Positions 52,837 to 61,338 of a stretch of DNA of 64,000 nucleotides are shown here, piece by piece (the first letter of the stretch is position 1; each line of letters begins with the position of its first letter). The notes below the pieces were generated by a model. It saw nothing but the letters and a program-made list of their open reading frames with translations, was not told the DNA's origin and did no database searches. The DNA is from Sphagnum compactum (taxonomy: Eukaryota; Bryophyta; Sphagnopsida; Sphagnales), in the NCBI GenBank assembly GCA_965153455.1, contig OZ234502.1:599267-663266 (forward strand). Reading direction: 5' to 3'. Position numbers and translations under genes: made by a program.

Positions 52837-53139
52837 AAGGTCTGGGGTGGCAGATTATGTCATTTTCTGGACAACATTATATGACATAATCTTCCAATGA
52901 TGATCATACACTCATCATGACAGTGACCGGAATCTGTCTGTTGAACATGAATTTTGTGTTAAATTATTTGAATCTGCCACCCCAGACCTTGATTGCATGG
53001 AATGGCCTTGCCCTGGCCCGTTATGTTGGGTCAGACACCAGCTAGGCCGCCCATTAGGGCAAGCTAGAAGACATACCCAACGTCACGGGCAGGGGCTTGA
53101 CCATTTCATAATACATTATTTTCCACTGTGGAAAATAAT
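52837..53139. repeat. Cluster of four inverted repeats
   Basis: Perfect 20-bp arms at 52837-52856 and 52971-52990 (AAGGTCTGGGGTGGCAGATT). Nested in it, perfect 12-bp arms at 52852-52863 and 52881-52892 (AGATTATGTCAT). Then an imperfect hairpin with arms 53010-53031 and 53075-53096 (GCCCGT...GTTGGGT, about 18 of 22 paired, pairing continuing outward), and a perfect 12-bp palindrome at 53115-53139 (ATTATTTTCCAC, 1-nt spacer). Confidence 0.85.
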
Positions 53140-54316
53140 CAGACTACATTAATTGTTGTGGACCCGAAGGTCAGATCAAACTAATTTGGTGTTGATGGAG
53201 AGATTTGATATAATCTTTGAGTATGGTTTTTGCAAATTTGGGCAACTCAATTGTCATCAAAGAGGGTGCTTTTGGATCTGGACTTGACCAAACAAACATG
53301 TGGAGCAAGGATCTAAAGGCCGAAGTCAATTAATTTTGGTGTGGTGATATATATTTGATATTCGCTTTGGGTGTGAAGAATTGTGCATAAATTGCTCAAT
53401 TTGGGCAAAACCCAATTTGTCATAGACAATGGCACTTTTGGTCCAGACTTGGACAAAACACATGGACCAAACTCTCTCATCTTTACGACAAACCTCTCAA
53501 AGCTGTTGTGCTCACCATATCTGTTGCATTAGAAAGCACAATATCTGTTGTGCATAGCAAGCTTTCAAGATATTGTCATGCTTTTGACTATTTGCACCTG
53601 TTTGGTTTCAGATTTCAGTCTATATTCGAAAGAGGTCAACTGCCGCCTGCATTGCAATATAGTTAAGTAAAAATGGGTGGTTCCAAGTTTCAACTCTCCT
53701 TGTTCTTGTAACATCTGCCACCAGATTAAAATAGTGAACAATGCTGAGCATTCTGGTTTTTTTCAACATAAGAAAACATTATAACTTAGGTGAAGTTGTA
53801 GTTGTTCAGTGTCTAGTCTACCATTCAAATTTTTTTTTACAGAGTTAAATCCATCCCCCAAAAACTGACCTGAAATGGGTCATGTCTGAACTTCTGATCA
53901 TACTCGCTGTTCTAGTGAATCAGAACCTTGAAGTTGGAGTTTACAGATATATATATATGATGAATATGTACATGTATATAGGGGCTTGCGGGTTTGCTTT
54001 CGAGGATTGGCATTTGTCAAAATTGAAGTATGCATGCATGTGTACAAACCCTCCTGGCTAAGGCTCTTCTAGAGCCTTGAGAGCTGGGAACTTGATTGGT
54101 TGCTACTCACCTTGAATGTGGAGGATAAGTAAGTGACTTACTAATTGAGTCTCTACGAAATTAGTAGATGGTTAAATGAGCTCCCGGCAATCTGGATTCA
54201 AACACTAAATTATCCCAGGCATTGGGAAATGTTGAAGTATCAATCTGAGCCGAGTTTTTTATTTTGTGGAAGAAGTTACAAATATTAGTCATGATATATT
54301 GTAACCTAAACAACCC

Positions 54317-54370
54317 AATGTAAATGGGGTGTTTAGATTGGGTTATGAAGTTAAACACCCCATTTACATT
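54317..54370. repeat. 19-bp perfect inverted repeat
   Basis: AATGTAAATGGGGTGTTTA at 54317-54335 pairs perfectly with 54352-54370, with a 16-nt loop. A further partial copy, TCTAAACACCCAATTTAGA, follows directly. Confidence 0.9.
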
Positions 54371-54819
54371 GTCTAAACACCCAATTTAGATGGATGGCAT
54401 GTTGTAAATATATTGTGCATAATGTACTATAACATGCAAGCTGTACATGTATTATGCATAACGGCAATCTTTGTTGTAAATTTTGTTGAGAGAGGGGGGG
54501 CTTTGCAAGAGACAATTATCAGCATCATAATATATTTAATGACTGATATGACAAACCCCAAGGCCTAAGCAGATTTTATTATGGATAATAGAAATAGTAC
54601 TAAAAAATTTGTGAATGATAAGATACAGATAATTGAAATGACAGTATTGACCTAATTGGTAATGACATCTAGACTCTGTCAAGTAATTTTAAATAGGATA
54701 ATTGTGGCCATTACTATGGCTCAATTTGAGCAATGCTGGCACCCCACATAACCTGTAACAAGCAGCTCATTGTGTGATGGCTGTGCCCTTATTTCAAGTT
54801 CAAACAAAATGATGAGAGA

Positions 54820-55565
54820 TGATGCAACTCTGTAACATGGTTAGGTGAATTTGATTTTGAAAAAGCAAACTAGAGGAAGTATAACTAGGTCTCCAATCGT
54901 CACCCCATCATTGGTCTCCAAGTTCAAGGTAAAATTTTGCCCCAAAATCCTACACTGATGACATCTCTTTTGCTCTGGGCAGAGCCAATAAACAAAGTCA
55001 AGTCTTTACACTAAGAAGAAATTATAAACATGTTATAACTTTCAACCACCCAACAGGAATAAAACCATCCTCAAATAACAAGTGCCTTATCATGCAATGG
55101 CTGCTGTGTTTTATGGCATGTTCAAACAAGTGGCTCATCCTGTAATGGCCCTGCCCCATTTTGGCAAGTACAACCCAGCAACTGTTAAATTAGGAAATGC
55201 TTCATGAAGTTCTCAAAAAATATGAACTCACACTTCACAGTAACCCCTCATGAACTCACACTGGACAGTAACCCCTCGTGAACATTCCTCAAAATGTAGG
55301 ACCAAATGAAAACTACATCATTCTGTAGTCTCTCCCTTACAAGCAGAGCCAACAAAATCATCATGAGAGATGATAAATTTGTGTAACCTAGTTAGGTAAA
55401 TTGAATACAAAATCAATTTAGTCAAAAAGCAGCCTGGAGAATACAACTAGATCTCCAGCTGTTGTTACCCACACATTGATTCCAAGTTCATGCAGAAAAT
55501 TTTATCCCAAAATCTTACATGGAAGAAAAGTTTCTTCCCCATGGGCAGAGCCAACGAAAGGAGAA
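54820..55565. repeat. Duplicated segment, offset about 564 bp
   Basis: The stretch with ATGAGAGATGATG, GTTAGGTGAATTTGA, AACTAGGTCTCCA and CTCTGGGCAGAGCCAATAAA (54810-54990) recurs diverged at 55360-55562 as ATGAGAGATGATA, GTTAGGTAAATTGAA, AACTAGATCTCCA and CATGGGCAGAGCCAACGAAA. Confidence 0.7.
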
Positions 55566-56298
55566 GGCAATTCCTTTGTCAAGTATCGGGTAGAATTTAT
55601 GAGCTTGCATAATAGATCTATGCGATTTGGTCTCTAAATGAGCTACTCAAGAAGATGGAAAAAAGTGACCTTGTATAGTGCAAGGCAGATCTTGAGGGTC
55701 CGTTACACTTTATATAGCTAGAATCAGAAATACCCAAAGCATGAGATAGTGGTCAAGGTTAGTTCACGGTTTGCATGTAATAATAGCTGGAGATGTAGAG
55801 ATGAATTAGAGAATCTCACAGTTCAAATGTTGTCAGTGCACCATCTCAAATCCATTTTGAAGAAGAATTTAGCCACTATGCATCAATTCATCCGGTCACA
55901 AGACAACCACCAATTTTTTTTGCCATTAGTGGATCTGATCAGTAGCATTTAGGTGTAGTGGAATCTCATGCAGGTTTCATTTGAGCTCTTCAGAGGAAGG
56001 ACATGCATTTTCTTTCTTGTCCATACGCATGTGATTTCTCTCTGTTGCCTGTCAATTGTTCCTCCATCTGATTAGAGAGTATGGTCCAGAAATAATCTCA
56101 AATCTCTTTTCACAACTCATATGCAACAAGGGACATTGTCACACCGCGTGTATTCCAACAAGAGCTCTGTCAGTATTAGAGCATCATCAGGTGTCACTCT
56201 TCTGTCTCAAAGTTATAGGTGCTCAGAAAGGTTTGGAGAACCTGAATTTGCAAGCACACAATCACCCCTGTTGAGGGAGCTCAATAAGTACCACAAGC

Positions 56299-56510
56299 AC
56301 ATCCATCTTCAGCAACGATGTCACCTTCATTTGCAAAAACCTGAACAGTCTTGACCAAGCACATATGAAATCCATCTTCAGCAACCATTTCACCCCCATT
56401 TGCAAAAACCTGAACAGTCTCAACTGAGCACATATGCAGATACATCATCAGCAACCATCTCACCTCAATTTGCAAAAACCTGAGCAGTCTCAACTGAGTG
56501 CATATGAATT
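56299..56510. repeat. Tandem repeat of 60-69 bp, three copies
   Basis: Each copy has GCACAT, CATCTTCAGCAACCAT or a close variant, TTTGCAAAAACCTGA and CAGTCTCAACTGA. Copies begin near 56299, 56359 and 56428. Confidence 0.8.
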
Positions 56511-56572
56511 TCAGTCAAGAATGCAATACCAAGCGATTGCTAAGACTGGATTCTCATTTCAGTTCCCTGTAT

Positions 56573-56880
56573 GAGAAGCTTAAGCATTGGCTGAACATCA
56601 AAGAGATTGGCAACACATGATGTAAGAGAAGCTTAAGCTTTGCTGAACATCAAAGAGATTGGCAACACATGATGTAAGAGAAGCTTAAGCTTTGCTGAAC
56701 ATCAAAGAGATTGGCAACCAATGATGTATAAGAAGCTTAAGCTTTGCTGAACATCAAAGAGATTGCAACACATGATTTCATGAGAAGCTTAAGCTTTGGC
56801 TGAACATCAAACAGATTGGCAACACATGATGTATGAGAAGCTTAAGCTTTGCTGAACATCACAGAGAGATTGGCACAATA
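56573..56880. repeat. Tandem array, six 52-53 bp units
   Basis: Unit GAGAAGCTTAAGCTTTGCTG then AACATCAAAGAGATTGGCAA and CACATGATGTA. Copies begin at 56573, 56626, 56678, 56730, 56782 and 56835. Most units contain the 12-bp self-complementary AAGCTTAAGCTT. It ends about 580 bp upstream of the PDF-PPR start. Confidence 0.9.
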
Positions 56881-57461
56881 ATGATTCCGAGACAAAATCT
56901 GTATCTTTATCTGTATCTGGATAACAAATCTGTCTCTCTCATCTAGTCTGTATGCATCAAGGAACAAATGCAAGACCGATTCACTTTTCATGCTGCAGAT
57001 TTGTATCTCTAGAATCCTGCTTCAGAAAGTGCATGTCGTAGGTGAAAAGAAATCCCAGGAAAAGTCTGAACACAAAGACACTTACCATGTGGAGATGAAG
57101 GAAGGGTCTTCATCACCACGTCTTGCTGAAGAAACATTGCACTGAAAAGAGTTTGGTCTGCAAACCCTAAACCCTGGGCTCTGCAAACAAACCTTTTTGT
57201 CGCCACTATTGCTTCGCCCCAGAGTTCAGACTGCATCCATTCTCCCGGATCAGAAAGACGCAGATCCTCCCTTACAAGAAACAATCGACAGCAGAAGAAG
57301 GAGCCGTGGAATCATCGCGACAAAGGCAACCCAGTTTAAAGAAAGCTCAAAACCCTAAACCCTCTTCATGAGCGCTCTTGATGACCTAGAAGAAGAGATC
57401 CCTCCCTGATTTCAAGCTCCGATCTTCGTTCCATCTTCAGAGCTCTCTCTTTGGTCATGGC
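56881..57461 (+). promoter_or_regulatory. Upstream region of the PDF-PPR pseudogene
   Basis: Likely former promoter and leader. Includes AAACCCTAAACCC-type telobox motifs near 57166 and 57353, common in plant promoters. A 91-aa minus-strand open frame (57009-57284) lies here but resembles no known family. Confidence 0.35.
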
Positions 57462-59850
57462 ATGGCTACGCGGAAAAGAATCGTCCTCGAAAACGCGCGT
57501 CGCTTCGGAGCTATATGGAGTGAGTTTCTTTCTCTAAACTTTTGTCTCTTTCTTTGTCCTCCACAATGCAAAGAAGTTCTGTTGTAATCTATTGAACGAT
57601 GTGTGAAACGACTCTCTCTTCTGAAGAAGAAGATTTCGACAGTCTCTACTGCATGTGATTCAGGTTCTGGTCGGTGGCACAGATCCATAGCTTCTTCTTC
57701 TTCTTGTTCTTCTTGCAGTGGAGATGATCCACCAATTGCAGCAGGAACAGCAGGTCAGTTTGAATTTAGGCAAGCACAAGAAAAAAGGTATCTTTTTGTT
57801 GCATTGTGTTTTGTGCAAAGAAAACCATCACTCTGTTTTTGTGCATTCAAACATCGAATTGGTTCTGCTCAGGGCCAAAAAAAAAAAAAGATCTCAACAT
57901 CATGACGATGAGGAAAGGTTTGTATAATTTTCCAGCAGTTAGTTACTTTTCTTCTTGCTGGTTGTGTGCAGGCAACAAGAGAGAGAAACTTTGGCAGGAG
58001 TTCTTCTCAGATCCTTCACAGTGGTGGGATAACAGGTTCGAGAAGGTAGGTGAATGAATGGGGAAATCTTGCCGATTGACTGATTGATTGCCACTGTCAC
58101 CAAGTCTCTTGTTGGTGGGTGGAGGGTGTCAGTATAGCTTTCCTTGGTTTGTTGTGCATGTGATGTGATACAATGCAATGGCTGATCAGATCAGCTTTCA
58201 TTTAGGATTTCTGGTGGTAGGGGAATGCAAAGTATCCAGATTTCAAGCATAAGACGACACAGGCAGCACTCTGGCTTGACAACCAACAAAACCCAGCATG
58301 GGTGGAAGCAGAGCTGGCTAAGATGGCACCAGGCACCGTACAATTGCACAGTTTTTCATGGACTAGAAGGCTCACAAGATATGTCAAGGCTGGGCAATAT
58401 GAGAAGACAATGGAGCTTTTCCAACAAATGCAACAAGCAGGCATGAGTCCTAACAGGTTCACTTTCTTCCTGTGCTCAATGCATGCGCAAGCTTACAAGC
58501 AATTGAAAAGGGCAGGTGTGTCCATGAAGAGATCATCCAAAGTGGTTATGAGTCTGATGTCGTTGTGGGTAGTAGTCTTATTGACATGTATGCCAAACGT
58601 GGGAGCATGGACGATGCACACAGAGTTTTCAACAGGATGCCACATGGAATGTCATCTCTTGGACTTCTATGATTCAGGGATATGTGAGATGTGGGGAAGG
58701 TAAGAGGGCGTTGGAACTATTTTGGCAAATGCTACAAGAAGGGGTGGAACCAAACCGTGTCACTTTCATCGGGGTTCTGAACGCATGTGCCAGTGTAGCT
58801 GCTCTTGACAAGGGCAGACATGTTCATCAACAGATCATTCAAAGTGGTTGTTATTCTGATATTTTTGTGGCTAATAGCCTTGTCGACATGTATGCCAAAT
58901 GTGGGAGCATTGATGATGCACAGCAAGTTTTTAGCAGGATGCCTGCACGTGATGTGGTCTCTTGCACTAGCCTGATTCTGGGACATGTGAAATGTGGAGA
59001 AGCTGAGAAGGCATTGGAACTATTTCAACAAATGCAAAGGGAAAGGGTTAAGCCAAACCCTGTCACTTTCATGGGTGTTGTGAATGCATGTGCTAGTATG
59101 CTGGCACTTGACATGGGCAGGCATGTACATGAACAGATCATTTAGTGTGGTCATGAGTCCAATATCTTCGTGGCTAATAGCCTCATTGACATGTATGCCA
59201 AATGTGGGAGCATTGAGGATGCAGAGAAAGTGTTCAACAACATGCCCACACATGATTTGGTCTCTTGGAATGCCACGATTATGGGACAGGGGTCTTTTGG
59301 GCATGGGCTGAAAGCATTGGAGCTATTTCCAAAAATGCAGCAGGAGGGGATGGAGCCAAATCCTATCACTTTTGTGGGGCTCCTAAATGCGTGTGCCAGT
59401 GTAGCAGCGCTTGAAAAGGGCAGGCACATTCATGAACAGATCATTCAATTTGGTTGTAAGGACGATCTCTTTGTGGCTAATAGCCTTATTGACATGTATG
59501 CCAAATGTGGGAACATTGAGGATGCTCAGAGAGTGTTCAACAGGATGCCGATGCACAATGTGGTTTCTTGGACTGTGATGCTTCAGCGTTATGCCATGCA
59601 TGGGCATGGTAAGCAAGCACTTGAACATTTTGAACAGATCTGTCAAGAAAGTGTGGACATAGATCATGTCACTTTTGTTTGCCTTCTGTCAGCTTGCAGC
59701 CATGCAGGCCTTGTGGATGAGGGCATACACCAGTTTGAGTCCATGGGATTAGTTTACAGTATTTCTGCATCTGATTTTGCAGAACACTATCAGGACTTGG
59801 AGATTGCAAAGTTTGGACAGGGCCACATTTGGAACTCTTTTAAATCTTGA
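57462..59850 (+). pseudogene. PDF-motif PPR gene, broken by two frameshifts and one stop, 3' end lost
   Basis: Model exons are 57462-57519, 57664-57753, 57972-58045 and 58206 onward. The first three phases close and give MATRKRIVLENARRFGAIW..., a likely organelle-targeting start. Exons 3-4 encode KLWQEFFSDPSQWWDNRFEK, then NAKYPDFKHKTTQAALWLD and PAWVEAEL, which resembles the PDF motif of organellar single-strand DNA-binding (OSB) proteins. PLS-type PPR units follow directly (VLNACAS, VHEQIIQ, DMYAKCGS, DVVSW). Such proteins bind organelle RNA. Lesions: one base missing near 58470 (before VLNACAS), one missing near 58642 (before NVISWTSM), and an in-frame TAG at 59143-59145 where the repeat pattern expects Gln. 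No E or DYW domain follows; the frame ends in repeat-derived residues. I read it as a recent pseudogene, although assembly errors could explain the single-base losses. Confidence 0.8.
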
Positions 59851-60765
59851 TGCTACCAAGAAATTGGCACCCAAATATTAGGACTGGGAAATTATAAAAT
59901 TTGGACAGGAGCTGATTTCGATCAACTTTTTCATGTTGATGCTACCAATAAATTTGAGCCCAAATTGTAGGACTTATGGAAATCATAAAATTTGGATAGG
60001 AGCTGATTTTGATCAACTTTTTCCTGTCAATGCTACCAAGAAATTTGAGCCCAAATATCAGGACTTCACCAAATAATAAGATTTGGACAAGACTTGATTT
60101 GGCTCAACTTTTTTCATGTTGATTCTACCAAGAAATTTCAGCCCAAATATTAGGACCTGGAAATTATAAAATTTGGACAAGAGTTGATTTGGATGAACTT
60201 TTTCATGTTGATGCTAAACCAAGAAATTTGAGCCCAAATATTAGAACTTGGAAATTATAAAATTTGGACAAGACCTGATTTGGATCAACTTTTTCATGTT
60301 GATGCTAAACCAAGAAATTTGAGTCCAAATATTGGGACTTAAAGAAATTATAAATTTGGACAAGATCCGATTTGGATCAACTTTTTTGTGTGGATGCTAC
60401 CAATAAATTTGAGCCCTTGAATATTAGGACTTGCAAAATTAAAAATTCTGTAGAAGACTAGATTTGCAACTCTTTCATTTTGATTTCACGAAGCAATTTG
60501 AGCCCAATTACTAGGATATTACAAATTTTGGACAAGAGCAGATTTGGAACTCTTGTAAGTGTTGATGATGTTACCAAAAAAATTGAAATCAAATACTAGG
60601 ACTTCGAAATTGTAAATTTTGGATAAGAGCAGATTGCTACTCTTTCATGTTGATGCTACCAAGAAACTAAAGCCCAAATTTAAGAATAAATTATCTTTTA
60701 CACATGAGGAGAGAGTGTTGATGTTGCCAAGAAATTTGAGCCAAATATCCAGCCTCATTAACATG
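59788..60765. repeat. Minisatellite of about 90-bp units abutting the PPR pseudogene
   Basis: About ten diverged copies of a unit containing ACCAAGAAATTTGAGCCC, AATATTAGGACTTGG and AAATTTGGACAAGA, followed by GATTTGGATCAACTTTTTC and ATGTTGATGCT. AGGACT-type markers recur near 59794, 59875, 59965, 60057, 60149, 60240, 60332, 60424, 60509 and 60597. The last units are degenerate. The first unit lies inside the PPR reading frame and supplies its final residues (about HYQDLEIAKFG onward). Confidence 0.85.
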
Positions 60766-60811
60766 TTCTGCCTTATCATGTTAATATCGATTTGTTTTTA
60801 ATGTCGTTCTT

Positions 60812-61338
60812 CGTGCAAGGGAAATCCCAAACAACTATGTAACTTTTCCAAAAGACAATGCTGGATATGCAATTGTCGCCTCTTTGAAACATGAACATGT
60901 GAATTACAAGGTCTATAACCTAGAATCCTAGTGGGCCTATTGTGAATGTCTCCAATCACAAAGGGGAAACATATGTAAACATCAAATTAAGTATTAATGT
61001 TCCTTCGCCTTGATCTAGCAAAAGGAACAATTGCACATTATTGTGGTTCACTGAGTGGAACATTGAATGGTGGGTTGAGTAGCATGCTTAATCCTAGCCC
61101 AATTCTCATGCCTTCTTCGCAAGAGACACCAAGAACAAGTCCAATTCCCCAAAGGACCGAAGACCTTGAGAAGAATATTTATGATCTCATCTTCAAACTA
61201 GTTTTGGACACTACTGAAAACATTATGTTCATGCAACATTTATTGGTTGATTTGAAGCAAGTAGCTGGAAGGCAACAAACAATATTGGCAAAATTACGAA
61301 GTGGGCTTGTGCACCTGATACAAGCAATGAAGTTCTAG
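60812..61338 (+). pseudogene. SWIM zinc-finger protein relic, probably transposase-derived
   Basis: From 60812 the frame reads RAREIPNNYVTFPKDNAGYA and later KHEHVNYKVYNLES, then a TAG stop (about 60929), then WAYCECLQSQRGNICKHQIK. This fits the SWIM zinc-ligand pattern CxCx8CxH. A +1 shift near 60990 continues into VLMFLRLDLAKGTIAHYCGS and LNGGLSSMLN, ending with a Gln/Lys-rich helix-like tail at 61338. SWIM fingers sit at the C-terminus of Mutator-like transposases and related host genes. No catalytic part remains upstream, where the minisatellite lies. The stop and the shift make this a broken remnant. Confidence 0.6.

Larger units (their letters stand above)
53140..56290. other. Intergenic DNA with duplicated segments
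   Basis: No supported gene. Holds an imperfect duplication of about 150 bp (53168-53301 and 53318-53470), the hairpin at 54317-54370, and a larger duplicated block (about 54750-55000 and 55075-55565). Short open frames are unremarkable. Confidence 0.45.

Noticed and set aside
52837-53139. CRISPR-like array
   Set aside because: The repeats are inverted rather than direct, have no regular spacers, and the genome is eukaryotic.
57009-57284. 91-aa minus-strand open frame as first exon of a divergent gene
   Set aside because: No recognisable domain, and it lies in the likely leader of the PDF-PPR gene.
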